A DNA stretch of 64,000 bases from Chryseobacterium sp. BGARF1 (GTDB lineage Bacteria; Bacteroidota; Bacteroidia; Flavobacteriales; Weeksellaceae), in contig NZ_LELA01000033.1 in NCBI RefSeq assembly GCF_001677955.1, positions 1-64,000 of the forward strand, given 5' to 3'. The notes beneath the pieces are model-generated. The model ran no database searches. It was not told where the DNA came from and worked only from the letters and a program-made list of their open reading frames with translations. This document shows positions 9,115 to 18,548 of this stretch, one piece after another. Position numbers and translations under genes: made by a program. Position 1 is the first letter of the stretch. Every line of letters starts with the position of its first letter.

Positions 9115-9677
9115 ATTTTAAAAATTAAGATTTAAAAATTATTAATTTCATTTTTTAAGCTTGATTTCCAGCTTTCATGCATTCAGTCTTATACTCACTT
9201 TAACTGTCAGTCAGTTATGAAAGCGATCATGATTTCTGAGCTTCAGTTAATCTGAGAATCAATATTTCTTGATTGCAGGATTGCTGGTTTCTTAATCTGC
9301 TAGTATTCTGGACGGCGTGATTGAATTCCGGCTGTCTTTCTATAATTTCAGGATTCCTGCTTTGTTGATTACCAGAATGTTTGCAATCCGGAATTCTTTC
9401 TATTCAACTGTCATGATTGCTGGACTGCTTTATTGCATTCTTTAGCAAAGAACTCATCATTTTCTTTCACTTTCATTAAAGTGGTTGTGTTTGACTGTGA
9501 AAGGTTGGATTTGCGTAATCTTCCAGTAGATTGTTTGCTGTTCACTATGTTTTACTTTGTAAAGCAATAACATATAAAATATAACATGAGTCCTTCAAAT
9601 GAAATTTTTGAGATAAGTGATAAAAGCATAAAGCTTTCTAAGATGGTTATAATGGTCTGTCCTGATGATAGATTTTG
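9115..9677. other. Intergenic region with degenerate repeats next to oriT
   Basis: There is no convincing gene here. The stretch 9220-9440 is unusual: variants of GGATTGC/GCAATCC, CCGG-AATTC and TTTCTAT recur several times in both orientations, so local hairpins are likely. It lies between the divergent ParA-like and mobA genes, so it probably holds promoters and relaxosome-protein sites. No single clean repeat unit could be defined by eye. Confidence 0.4.
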
Positions 9678-9750
9678 GTGTTCGAAAGAACACAGCAAGT
9701 TGTGTTTTGAGTGCCTCATAACTGTTTTTTGTGCCTCAAAACAACTTGCT
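9678..9750. other. oriT: Probable origin of transfer (oriT)
   Basis: Two structures lie side by side just upstream of mobA/mobB. First is a perfect hairpin GTGTTC-GAAA-GAACAC (9678-9693). Second is a long inverted repeat: 9694-9711 (AGCAAGTTGT...TTTGAG) pairs with 9735-9750 over 16 bases, with a two-base bulge. Inside it is a direct repeat GTGCCTCA (9711-9718 and 9731-9738) separated by a T-rich spacer. Inverted repeats beside a GC-richer strip (CTTGCAGAGGGC, 9751-9762) are typical of relaxase recognition and nick regions. The nick position cannot be fixed from sequence alone. Confidence 0.6.
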
Positions 9751-9812
9751 CTTGCAGAGGGCTGGAAAAAACTTCCGAAGTCAGTTTTTTTATGAATTAA
9801 ACTTAAAATGGA

Positions 9813-10244
9813 ATGGAACAGAAAAAAAATGTAAAACAAAATAAGGGTGGGAGAAATCCTAAGATTAATCCGAGTATCCACCGTCATGTTTTTCGGTTGA
9901 CTGATGATGAAAATGCTCAATTATTAAGTCTTTTTGAAGCTTCCGGAATGAGCAATAAAGCCAAATTTATTATTTCATTATTGTTCAATAAGGAAATTAA
10001 GACAGTGAATATTGATAAAGGAACATCTGATTTTTACATGAGGCTGACCTCTCTTTTTGGGCAGTTTCGTGCCGTTGGTGTAAATTATAATCAGGTTGTT
10101 AAACTGTTATACAGCCGTTTTACTGAGAAAAAAGCAGCCGCATTTCTATACAAATTAGAAAAACAAACTGTTGAAGTAGCTAATCTTTGCAAGAAAATTA
10201 TCGATTTAACTGAAGAATTTAATCAAAATCATCTTCAAAAATGA
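9813..10244 (+). CDS. mobA: Mobilization protein MobA (relaxosome accessory protein)
   Basis: 143 residues. The basic N-terminus and the segment HRHVFRLTDDENAQLLSLFEASGMSNKAKFI fit the ribbon-helix-helix relaxosome proteins (MobA/MobC type) of Bacteroidetes elements; that stretch is residues 24-54. A helical C-terminal half (LTSLFGQFRAVGVNYNQVV) completes the usual family form. It would bind oriT and help the relaxase open the DNA. The next gene, mobB, starts six bases after its stop. The start at 9813 is the first ATG in this frame; an ATG five bases upstream is out of frame. Confidence 0.85.
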   Translation: MEQKKNVKQNKGGRNPKINPSIHRHVFRLTDDENAQLLSLFEASGMSNKAKFIISLLFNKEIKTVNIDKGTSDFYMRLTSLFGQFRAVGVNYNQVVKLLYSRFTEKKAAAFLYKLEKQTVEVANLCKKIIDLTEEFNQNHLQK

Positions 10245-10250
10245 ATTAGT

Positions 10251-11540
10251 ATGATTGCTAAAATTGGAAGAGGAAGTAATTTGTTTGGAGCTTTAGCATA
10301 CAATCAGCTGAAAGTTGACAATGAAAATGGGGAAATATTATTGATGAACAAAATGATTGAAACGAAAGATGGAAATTATACCGTTGCCCAATTAGTAAAA
10401 TCCTTTGAACCCTATTTAATTGCCAATAAGAATACAGAGAAAACAACATTGCATATTTCTCTTAACCCAGATCCTAAAGACAAAGTTTCAGATGAAGATT
10501 TTGTGCAAATTGCTCAGGAATATATGAACGCAATGGGTTTTGGTGAACAGCCGTTCGTGGTGTTTAAGCATACAGATATCAGCCGTACCCATATTCACAT
10601 TGTAAGTATTGGGGTTGATGAAATGGGGAAGAAAATATCGGACAAGTTTGAAAAAAAAAAATCCATGAAAATTTGCCGTGAAATTGAAAGAAAATATCGT
10701 CTTTCCAACGTTGCAGATAAAAAGCTTACTCAAAAAGAACAGATTTTCAGTCCCGTAGATTATCAGGAAGGAAATATTAAAAGTCAAATGGCTTCTGTAA
10801 TTCGGAATATTTCGAATCATTATCAATTCCAGACGATGGGAGAGTATAATGCTTTACTTTCATTGTATAACATTAGCTCCGAGAAAGTGAATAAAATAGA
10901 GAATGGAATTTTGAAGAATGGACTCTTATATTTTGCTTTAAATGATAAGGGCGAGAAAGTAAGTCAACCTTTTAAGGCTTCTTTATTTGGTAAGGATGCC
11001 GGATTAAGGGCTTTGGATAGTCATTTTTTGAATTCGAAGAACAAACTTAAATTAAGCTCTGTTCATGAGACTTTAAAAGCCGCTTTAAAATTGGTAATGG
11101 ATACACAACCAAATGAATCTGAATTTAAAAGTAAACTGCAGGATATGGGAATCAGTACCGTAGTCCGACGTAATGCATCCGGAAGAATCTACGGAATCAC
11201 TTTTATCGATCATCAGTCTAAGTCAGTTTGTAATGGTTCTAGGCTGGGGAAGGAGTTTTCCGCCAATACTTTTCATCAATATTGGAATAGGGGAGTTGAA
11301 TCGAAAGAAGAAGTGAACAGTAAACATGAAAAATATAATATAAATAATGGCAATTCTGAAATTTTACAATCTGAAAAACCTCACGAATTATTTAATTTTT
11401 TACATCAAGATTCGAATTCTCTAATAGAGGGATTTGGTAGTATCATACCTGAAATTTTGGGTGAAGACTATGAAGAATTGGATTTTGAGAATCGAATGAA
11501 AAGGAAAAGTAAGAAAAATAACAGGAGATTTAGAGGATAA
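10251..11540 (+). CDS. mobB: Relaxase MobB (MOBP-type mobilization nuclease)
   Basis: 429 residues. The N-terminal relaxase domain (about 1-170) starts MIAKIGRGSNLFGALAYN and contains TTLHISLNPDPKD and the metal-binding triad segment FKHTDISRTHIHIVS (His-x-Asp, His-x-His). This is typical of the Bacteroidetes MobB family, which nicks oriT through a tyrosine and pilots the strand into the recipient. The candidate tyrosine is Y17. The C-terminal part (about 180-429) is less conserved. It forms an operon with mobA directly beside the predicted oriT. Length is normal. Confidence 0.92.
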   Translation: MIAKIGRGSNLFGALAYNQLKVDNENGEILLMNKMIETKDGNYTVAQLVKSFEPYLIANKNTEKTTLHISLNPDPKDKVSDEDFVQIAQEYMNAMGFGEQPFVVFKHTDISRTHIHIVSIGVDEMGKKISDKFEKKKSMKICREIERKYRLSNVADKKLTQKEQIFSPVDYQEGNIKSQMASVIRNISNHYQFQTMGEYNALLSLYNISSEKVNKIENGILKNGLLYFALNDKGEKVSQPFKASLFGKDAGLRALDSHFLNSKNKLKLSSVHETLKAALKLVMDTQPNESEFKSKLQDMGISTVVRRNASGRIYGITFIDHQSKSVCNGSRLGKEFSANTFHQYWNRGVESKEEVNSKHEKYNINNGNSEILQSEKPHELFNFLHQDSNSLIEGFGSIIPEILGEDYEELDFENRMKRKSKKNNRRFRG

Positions 11541-11543
11541 GTT

Positions 11544-12281
11544 TTATTCTCTGTTAATAAGATATTTTAAGAACCAATTGGGAATATGATCTTCATCAAC
11601 ATGTAAAGTAATGATTTGATTTTCCATTTCAGCAATCATATTCATTTGGTCAGAATTGTCAAACAAATAGGCTTTATCAACCAATTGCATGGCAGGATAA
11701 AGATTTTCAAGAGTTTTAATATATCTTTCTTTAATGCTTAAATCGGGTACCGCATGTCCTCCTTTTACTACCCGGTTATTTACTCTCGAAACATTTACAT
11801 CAGGATCGTCAATGCACACAAAATAAAGATAAGTTTTGTAATTCAGCTCCTTTGCTAATTTTAATTCATAGAGTTTAGAAGGATGACTCATGACAGATTC
11901 GAAAGAAAATGATCTATTGTCTAACATTAGATGCTTTCTTATAAAAGAGGATATAAGTCCAGCAGAATAACTGTTTTTGTTTTTTGAAATATCTAAAATT
12001 ACATTTTCTGAAATTTTGATTTCAAGAGAAAATCCTTTAGTTTTTGCTTTTTCAATTAAGGTTATTGAATTAGGTTCTGTAAGAAAACTATCTAAATCAG
12101 TTTGTGTGAGATCGAGGTTAAAAGAAGATAGATCTAAAAATTTTTTTTCTGAAATTTCTGATTCAATATTATCTGAATTGACAAATAATCCTGGATTGAA
12201 TTTATTCTTAATGAATTCTGAAAATAAAGTAGATTTTCCAGAGCCATTAGGACCACAGAATATGCGAAGTCTTTTGGTCAT
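11544..12281 (-). CDS. Zeta-toxin-family P-loop kinase
   Basis: 245 residues. It starts MTKRLRIFCGPNGSGKSTLF, with the P-loop GPNGSGKST at residues 9-17. The later segment FESVMSHPSKLYELKLAKELNYKTYLYFV (residues about 127-155) matches zeta toxins. Characterised members phosphorylate UDP-N-acetylglucosamine and poison cell-wall synthesis. The upstream 82-aa gene overlaps it by four bases and is the likely antitoxin. It is placed immediately after mobB and converges with it, a good site for an addiction module that stabilises the element. Short P-loop members are not always toxins, so the toxic role is inferred. Confidence 0.75.
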   Translation of the reverse strand: MTKRLRIFCGPNGSGKSTLFSEFIKNKFNPGLFVNSDNIESEISEKKFLDLSSFNLDLTQTDLDSFLTEPNSITLIEKAKTKGFSLEIKISENVILDISKNKNSYSAGLISSFIRKHLMLDNRSFSFESVMSHPSKLYELKLAKELNYKTYLYFVCIDDPDVNVSRVNNRVVKGGHAVPDLSIKERYIKTLENLYPAMQLVDKAYLFDNSDQMNMIAEMENQIITLHVDEDHIPNWFLKYLINRE

Positions 12282-12526
12282 AAATGTATTTTACTTCCTT
12301 TCTTTAGACCTGTTTTTTCTGAAACCACTTTAGAAATTATCCCTACCTCCTTGGTTTTATCACCTTCGATACGGTAGATTTTACCATCTCTGATTACCTC
12401 ATACGAAATACCTAAAGCTCTTGAAATTCTCTGAGAATTTTCCGAAGCTCTTCTTGCAGATCGTAAAAGACTTCTGGTAGTACTTTGCAATATTCGTTTC
12501 GTTCTTTGTTTTCTTCTGTCTGACAT
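12278..12526 (-). CDS. Small basic partner of the zeta-like toxin, probable antitoxin
   Basis: 82 residues, very basic at the N-terminus (SDRRKQRTKRILQSTTRSLLRSARRAS is residues 2-28), with a small C-terminal strand-rich part (VIRDGKIYRIEGD). The stop overlaps the toxin start (ATGA). The helical, Arg/Ser-rich start is unlike the epsilon antitoxin of Gram-positive plasmids; the pattern resembles the short proteins found upstream of zeta-like genes in Bacteroidetes. It could bind DNA and repress the operon as well. The pairing is strong evidence for function; the fold is unknown. Confidence 0.55.
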   Translation of the reverse strand: MSDRRKQRTKRILQSTTRSLLRSARRASENSQRISRALGISYEVIRDGKIYRIEGDKTKEVGIISKVVSEKTGLKKGSKIHL

Positions 12527-12652
12527 TATTGAATAAATTGTACTTACGAATATACGAAATATTCTTTAAGAGATAATTTTGATGATTTACAAAGGTTTTG
12601 ATGTAATGAAATTTTTTAAATAATTCATTTTTTTAGAACAGATATGTGTTCT

Positions 12653-12799
12653 TCAATGCTTCTTTCCATACGGAGAATTAATCTCTACGGCCTTATCACA
12701 TAAAAGGTAGGTGAAGTACGACTTTTCGCCGGTCTTCTCATCCTCAAAAACTTCACTGTCCCATGTTATCGTCAGTTGCCAGCTGTCCCACATTCTCAT
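12653..12799 (-). CDS. 48-aa hypothetical protein or gene remnant
   Basis: A frame from ATG at 12799 encodes 48 residues (MRMWDSWQLTITWDSEVFED, then a segment ending SPYGKKH). It is richer in GC and in Trp/Asp than the non-coding surroundings and reads like real protein. The frame is closed by a stop about 45 bases upstream of the ATG, so any longer ancestor would have to be disrupted. No family was recognised. It stands alone between the zeta pair and the broken nuclease gene. Confidence 0.4.
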   Translation of the reverse strand: MRMWDSWQLTITWDSEVFEDEKTGEKSYFTYLLCDKAVEINSPYGKKH

Positions 12800-13224
12800 T
12801 GTATGAACATAAGTCAAGTCGACGAAAAGGAAAATATATCACGTTAAGGATACATTCTTTCACATATAAGAATATAATAAATTAAGCTATTTAATCTAAC
12901 TTTCTTACAGCGTTTTTCTCTAAAAAATAATTATGAAATTAATTTTTATCACCGGTCAGTATTTATTTTGTATTTAGCTCGTTAAAAAACATATATTTAG
13001 AGAAAACAAAACTAACGATTAAAATTAAGGCAATCTCAATAAAATCTTAATGGGGTACTGTATCCTATTTTTTTCCTTTATACATTATTTAGCTAAATTA
13101 TAGTTTTTGTGAACACTAAATATTAGTTCTTCTTTTTTCTTCACGATGGTATCACGGAAACAAACATACCGCTGAAAAGCTAGCAAGGTTACGTTCAACG
13201 GGCATTCATTGAAAGAACGAAAGC
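12800..13224. other. Gene-free AT-rich spacer
   Basis: No coding frame of note. The last 90 bases (13140-13224) are richer in GC than the rest, which may mark an old junction. A possible integron attC resemblance there was examined and dropped. Confidence 0.4.
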
Positions 13225-14263
13225 TTAGTTATAATATGCCGTTTTATTCGGTTCTTCAATTATTTTTCTTAAGAAACTTACATAATCCGTCAATGTTTTT
13301 ATGATGGTCTCTTTATCTATTGTTTGGTTGTCTGCACCTAACCAATTTTGCCTGTCAACAATAGCAACTGTCATATAATTTCCGTTTCCAAATCTGTTTG
13401 GTCGTCTAATATGTTCAAAGCCGAATTTTTCAGCTTGGTTTAGTATCCAGTTATGTAATTGATTTCGGATTTCGCCACGTTTAATATCTTCAGGCATTTC
13501 AAGTTCATCTGGGTCAGTTGAAATTTTGAAACATAATTTCCCCTCTTCAAGTTGTATATAAGCGGGATAAATGTTCCAACAATCCCAATTTAAAACAGCG
13601 TTCCAAAAACCACCGCTTGGATTATTTACGTAATTCCAACTTACGATTTCAATTTCTTTTTCGAGGAACTGAAAAAATCCTTGCCAATCATCACCGTTCC
13701 ATTCTTTAATGAATTTGTTTTCAAATTCATTGTTTGATTTTTCAATTCTTTTCAATCTTTCGTAAAAGTCTGTAAAAACATCGTTGTCAATATCTTTAAA
13801 TTCATCAAATAAATTGATGAAATCCAACCTACTGAAAATTGCAAAGCCTTGTTTTTGATATGAACTAAGCCACTTTGACTTTCATTCCCTGTCTTTAGAT
13901 AAATGCAAATTGGCTTTTCATAGTTGTTGTTTTCGCACCATTTTTCAGCGTTTTCTTTATAACGAGCTAATTGGTTTGAATGATGTGATGAATAAGTTTT
14001 GTCTTCAATTATAATTAAATACTTGTCGTTGACTTCTGCCCAAACATCTATGTTTTCCCATTGTCTTCCGCTTCTACTTTAGTAATTTGGTCGTCAAATG
14101 AAATTAATTGCTTTTTTATAAGCTGTTTTGCAAATACTTTTCCACAACCATTAAGTTTTGGGTCAGCTGATTGATATTGTGCGTCAGCAAATTGCAAAAG
14201 CCATGTTATAAAAGCATCTTGATTTAGTTCTTTTGTTGCAATGTCAAAAATATTTGGCTTCAT
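13225..14263 (-). pseudogene. PD-(D/E)XK nuclease-superfamily protein (PDDEXK_4-like), two frameshifts
   Basis: Three consecutive pieces in three frames form one protein of about 346 residues. Piece 1 (14263 to about 14060) starts MKPNIFDIATKELNQDAFIT, typical of this family. Piece 2 (about 14060 to 13885) holds the catalytic core: NIDVWAEV, then YLIIIEDKTYSS, giving the Asp and E-D-K pattern. Piece 3 (about 13880 to 13225) carries QGFAIFSR and the C-terminal domain with WNGDDWQGFFQFLE. Each junction is repaired by adding one base: near 14060 (AATGGGAAAA) and in an A5 run near 13875. The gene is therefore either truly dead or hit by two single-base sequencing deletions. Members are thought to be restriction or defence nucleases. 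Confidence 0.75.
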
Positions 14264-14851
14264 TTACTTTATTATTTTAATTATTCTCATAAGATATTAA
14301 GTGCAGATTCATAGTGACATATTCCTTACAGAAATAAGGCATTAAGTATTATTTGGGAAGACTAAATTCAATCGTTTTTTGAGATTAAATTTTATTTTCT
14401 GCAGCCAAAAACTAGAAGTGAGATCACTCTGATCAGTTGGTCATTTTTTTTGATATTGAATGTTTATCCAAAGATGATTTTCCAAGCAATATATTGACCT
14501 ATCATCTTGTGAGATTTAATTGATTATTATTAACTTTTAAGCTTACCGAAATGGCATTAAAATAATATTCCGCTTTGCAAGAAAGATTATGAATAATAGC
14601 TATTAGAGAAATTACTCAAATTAGGAGGTGAACCTTCTTTTATGCCATTCTTATATCGCTTTGTTTGCATCTTAAAAGTGTTAACCTTAATAAACAAATT
14701 ACACTGCTAATTAACGTCTATAAATAGATCTCTGATCCTCAAAGATTTTAATTAGCAATAGTACCGGTGAAACCGCAACATAACCTTCTCTGATTATAAT
14801 AAAGTATCATTCCAAATAGAATTTTCATATTCTCTATAAACCACCTATTAA
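14264..14851. other. Gene-free AT-rich region
   Basis: About 590 bases between the broken nuclease and the ABC operon, both on the minus strand. Only frames shorter than 30 codons without family resemblance are present. It presumably holds the nuclease promoter on the left and the terminator of the ABC operon on the right, but no convincing hairpin or promoter match was found. Confidence 0.4.
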
Positions 14852-17800
14852 TTATTTAACATGAGTCGCTTTACCAAAACTTTGAATTTCGTAATAACGA
14901 ACGTTAAAAGCATCTGACGGCATTTTATTTCGCATAAGTTTGTAGAAATTTTCGTCATGTGAAGAAATTACAATTTGCCTGTTATACTTAGTTATCATTG
15001 TTCGAATAAGATCAATAAAGGAGAGTATGTTAATATCACTTAGGTTTTGAATCGGATCGTCCATGAAAATGGTATCTATCTCATCATTTCGTGTTTCAAA
15101 TGCTTTGGCCAAAAATATACTCAAAGATAAAACGTTTAGCTGACCAGCGCTTAAATATAAAGAAGGATCTAATTCTTCGTCATTACTGATAGCTTTAATA
15201 TTCAAAATAGGTCCTTTTTCGGTAACTTTAGGACTAATTTTTATTTGGTTAAGATTTGGGTGAGGCTCAATCCTAGAATATATCTGATTAATCACCTCTT
15301 GATTAAAGTATTTATTGATTTCCCCATTAATGTAAGTTTCAGAAGTTTTTCTTGCCTCTATGACTTTGTCGAGTGAATCGTCTAATGGTTTAATCTGCAA
15401 TTCCCATTTCTCCAAATCTTTTTCCAGTGTATTTTTCAAAACATTCTTTTCTATAACCTTCAGGCTTACTGCCAAATTCTCAAGATCTTTAACTTCTATA
15501 ATCAGATTTTGATGGTAGAGTTTAAGTATCTCTAATTCATTACGGAAAAATTCTTCTGACGGCTCCCCGTCTTGTGAAAACTGTTTGAACTGATTGATAT
15601 AAGTTGAAGTCTTTTGCTGAATATCATTGATTTCGTTGTTCTTGACTATTTTTAAGCCAGGAATTTCTGCCTCATTGTACTGAATGGAAAATGAACTGAT
15701 ATTGTGTCGAATCTCTGCGATTTTCGCTTCATTTTCCAATTTTTCGTTTTGTGCCTTGGTCAACTGATGTGTAATCTCATCTAACCTACGCTGCAATTCT
15801 ATTTGATGAAAACTATCACTCGGTAAATTTAATTCTTTCACTAATTGCTCAGCTTCAACCAAAAGTCGGTCAGCACGAGAAATTGCGATATTGTTTTCAG
15901 CAGTTGAAATCCTATTTTTTAAGATCGAAATATCATTTTCAATAGAAGAGATTTTTTGAGATCTATATTTTACAACATTTTCTAGTCTTAAAAATCTTAG
16001 TCTAATTTTAGATAGTTTTGACTTCATTTCTGATTTAATAGTTTCAAAGTCTAATGGGGTATTTAAGTCATCAACAGTAGTTTCAGGTCTAAGTTGTAAT
16101 AAACTTAGATTTACAGATCGAGTTGAATTCTGCAGAGCACTTTGTACATTAGTTATTTCACTTGAAGTTTTGTCCCTCTCAATTTGCAATTTCGATATTT
16201 CCGTGTTGCAAAGTTCAATTTCTTGATTGATAAAAGTTAAAAACTTCTGATCAAGTGCACCGATTTTTTCTTTGATCAATATTTCGTCCGACTTTGCTAT
16301 ATCTAGTTGCGACTTTAATGTAACAGTTATTGTTTTAGAAGTCTTTTGTTCCTCAATTTTTGCTAATAGATTAGAAACTTCATTAAAATCTGTTGCGCAT
16401 AGTGGACAGTGGTTAATGTCTGTTTTCCTAACGTAATCCTCTCCCCATTCAATAACTCTGTCAAAAATTTCGTCCAAATTCGCACTATTATCAAGATCAT
16501 TCTGTAACTTGTCAATATTAATCTTGTTGGCAAGTAAATGTTTAACCAGCTCGTTTCTTATTGTAAAGTCATAGGAAAGTTTTTCTTTGTCCTGAACTGG
16601 CAATGATTCAAATCCTTTGCTTTCAGCAATTGATTGTAGCAATTGACGAGAAGAAAGTTTTAAAGATAAAGCAGATTCTTTTTCTGAAAGTTGCTCATTT
16701 AGTTCTTTAATTTTAGCTCTCCTTTTTTCAGCATCTGTATTCCAAAATCTGTAGTTTTCCAGCTCTGTATCCCATTCTTTTAATTTACGATCAAGTGCAT
16801 CACGTTGCTGCTCCCATTCTTCTAAAGTTGATTGCAGAACAAGATTTGATGATTTTGAAGTTTGTAATTGATACAGGTGTTTATCGATATCCCGACGGAA
16901 ATCATGAAGGACATTTTGTTGCTGAGTAATATTTTTATAAATAGTATCAACTTCGCTGACCAGCGATAATAAACGAGTTATTTTTTGACTAGAATTGGAA
17001 ATAATTAAAAAATTTGCTTCCATAGAATTTCCTGAAGCATTGTAAGTATTAAGGTCGGTATACAATTTCTCCAACTCAGAAAGCTTATTGAAATCTTCAT
17101 TTAAGATGGGATGGCTTTTTAGCCATATATGATACTCTGGCATTGCCTTTTGGAGAGCTTCCAGCATAGAAATTTGTGCAAAAGCTCGTTGTTCGATGAG
17201 TTTCGCTCTTTCGATATAGGTTTGTGTGGTACTTAAAATCACTTGGTAAGTCTCTCTATTGACATTAGATGCCAAAGCCTCCATTTTAAACTCTGTTGAA
17301 GTTTTTTCAGTTAGTTCCTGAATTGCAGCATTAATTGGTCCAATTTGATCTCCGGCATTTAAAAAATCCTTAATTTGTTTCTTTGCATTATCTATATTTG
17401 AGATGATTTCACTCTTTTCAATAGTCAACATGTTCTGATAACTGTCTATCTTTTTGAGAATGGAAAGAGCACTTTCACCTTCTGGCCAAAAATTTTGCAA
17501 TTGAAAAAATCTTTCATCAGGTTTAGTATGGCGTAAAAATTCATCTATTTGATCCTGAGTCAAAATATTAGTTTTAACCAACCGATCGAGAACATCTTGC
17601 GCATAATCAGAATTTAAGCTACTGACCGTCCGGTAATCATATTTGTATTCAAAATTTTTAGCTTTTCGCTCGGTGGCTGTTCGTTCAATTACTTTGTCGT
17701 CTGTAGTTAGAATTTTCACTGAACCGCTTTTCCCATTTTTATAACCTTGCCTATTTGTAAGCAAGATTTTATCCCCACTTGAATAGTCTCTACGATTAAT

Positions 17801-18007
17801 TTCCTGACCGAGTACATCCGATTCAAAGCGCCTGAGTTTACTAGCATAGCACCACTCAACTGCATCAAAGAACGACGTTTTGCCGAAGCCGTTCGGTGCA
17901 TAAATTACCATTAGATTTGAAATCGATTCATCATTAACGAAGCTAAACTCCTGTTCTTCGTTATAAATTCGAAAATCATTAATTTTAATATTTTTAATTT
18001 TGCTCAT
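14852..18007 (-). CDS. SMC/Rad50-like ABC ATPase of an ABC three-component defence operon
   Basis: 1051 residues. An N-terminal half-ATPase with Walker A APNGFGKTS (37-45) is followed by long coiled coils (about 190-900) interrupted by a zinc-hook-like HCPLCATDF near residue 535. The C-terminal half-ATPase has the ABC signature LSAGQ near 952, Walker B TIFMDDP near 980 and the H-loop ISSHDE near 1015. All elements for ATP hydrolysis are present. Such proteins grip DNA ends or loops. It is the last gene of a four-gene operon and overlaps the gene before it by 14 bases. Gene content matches the ABC-3C conflict systems defined by comparative genomics (Krishnan, Aravind and co-workers); the trigger and target are unknown. 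Confidence 0.85.
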   Translation of the reverse strand: MSKIKNIKINDFRIYNEEQEFSFVNDESISNLMVIYAPNGFGKTSFFDAVEWCYASKLRRFESDVLGQEINRRDYSSGDKILLTNRQGYKNGKSGSVKILTTDDKVIERTATERKAKNFEYKYDYRTVSSLNSDYAQDVLDRLVKTNILTQDQIDEFLRHTKPDERFFQLQNFWPEGESALSILKKIDSYQNMLTIEKSEIISNIDNAKKQIKDFLNAGDQIGPINAAIQELTEKTSTEFKMEALASNVNRETYQVILSTTQTYIERAKLIEQRAFAQISMLEALQKAMPEYHIWLKSHPILNEDFNKLSELEKLYTDLNTYNASGNSMEANFLIISNSSQKITRLLSLVSEVDTIYKNITQQQNVLHDFRRDIDKHLYQLQTSKSSNLVLQSTLEEWEQQRDALDRKLKEWDTELENYRFWNTDAEKRRAKIKELNEQLSEKESALSLKLSSRQLLQSIAESKGFESLPVQDKEKLSYDFTIRNELVKHLLANKINIDKLQNDLDNSANLDEIFDRVIEWGEDYVRKTDINHCPLCATDFNEVSNLLAKIEEQKTSKTITVTLKSQLDIAKSDEILIKEKIGALDQKFLTFINQEIELCNTEISKLQIERDKTSSEITNVQSALQNSTRSVNLSLLQLRPETTVDDLNTPLDFETIKSEMKSKLSKIRLRFLRLENVVKYRSQKISSIENDISILKNRISTAENNIAISRADRLLVEAEQLVKELNLPSDSFHQIELQRRLDEITHQLTKAQNEKLENEAKIAEIRHNISSFSIQYNEAEIPGLKIVKNNEINDIQQKTSTYINQFKQFSQDGEPSEEFFRNELEILKLYHQNLIIEVKDLENLAVSLKVIEKNVLKNTLEKDLEKWELQIKPLDDSLDKVIEARKTSETYINGEINKYFNQEVINQIYSRIEPHPNLNQIKISPKVTEKGPILNIKAISNDEELDPSLYLSAGQLNVLSLSIFLAKAFETRNDEIDTIFMDDPIQNLSDINILSFIDLIRTMITKYNRQIVISSHDENFYKLMRNKMPSDAFNVRYYEIQSFGKATHVK

Positions 18008-18548
18008 CGCTTAGAAATTTAATGAGTTGTTTTAAATTTTCTCTAGTATTCATTGCATCTATCTTTTCAATAGCAGCTGCAACTTCAGGATGGCTAGCAA
18101 TCATTAATTCTTCAAGCCTATCAATCGACAACTGTCTTTCAGGAATATCAATATCAATAAGTGTTTTACTTATTATGCTATTAACGTATTCATCAGTAAT
18201 TTCATCGTCTCCTGTTGAACAAACCATTTTTCTGGCTGAAAACTTGTCTTGAAGAATTATCTGTTTAAGTTCTTGAGGTACGAACTCTTTCACTAAATAC
18301 AAAATATAAAGGTTCCAACGCTCAGCAGGATTTTGAAGTGTTCTACTTTGGAAACTTATGGCTACATGATCACGCAATTCCTTGTAGTTCTCTTCAAGAT
18401 CCTTCACAGTTTCGTAAATTGTTGAAAATACATATAGATGTATAGTTCCTGATAATGTCTTCCAACAATCCGTACCAGATGAACTAAAGTAATCATCAAA
18501 TTTTGCTAATTCGTCTATTATTTGTTGTGATTTAACTAATTGCATCAT
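17994..18548 (-). CDS. ABC-3C middle-component-like protein
   Basis: 184 residues, mainly helical and without catalytic motif. Features are WNLYILYLVKEFVPQEL (about 93-109) and a C-terminal helix with HPEVAAAIEKIDAM. Size, helical make-up and position directly between the effector gene and the SMC-like ATPase fit the middle component of ABC three-component systems, which is thought to link the ATPase to the effector. It overlaps the protease gene by 17 bases and the ATPase gene by 14, so the products are probably made in a fixed ratio. Identification rests mostly on context. Confidence 0.6.
   Translation of the reverse strand: MMQLVKSQQIIDELAKFDDYFSSSGTDCWKTLSGTIHLYVFSTIYETVKDLEENYKELRDHVAISFQSRTLQNPAERWNLYILYLVKEFVPQELKQIILQDKFSARKMVCSTGDDEITDEYVNSIISKTLIDIDIPERQLSIDRLEELMIASHPEVAAAIEKIDAMNTRENLKQLIKFLSDEQN

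Noticed and set aside
9586..9795. 69-codon frame across the oriT region
   Set aside because: It covers the inverted repeats of the predicted oriT and the opposite strand is also open; the composition is that of structured DNA, not of protein.
13140..13224. Possible integron attC site near the broken nuclease
   Set aside because: One GTTRRRY-like core is present but no matching RYYYAAC partner and no integrase in the window.
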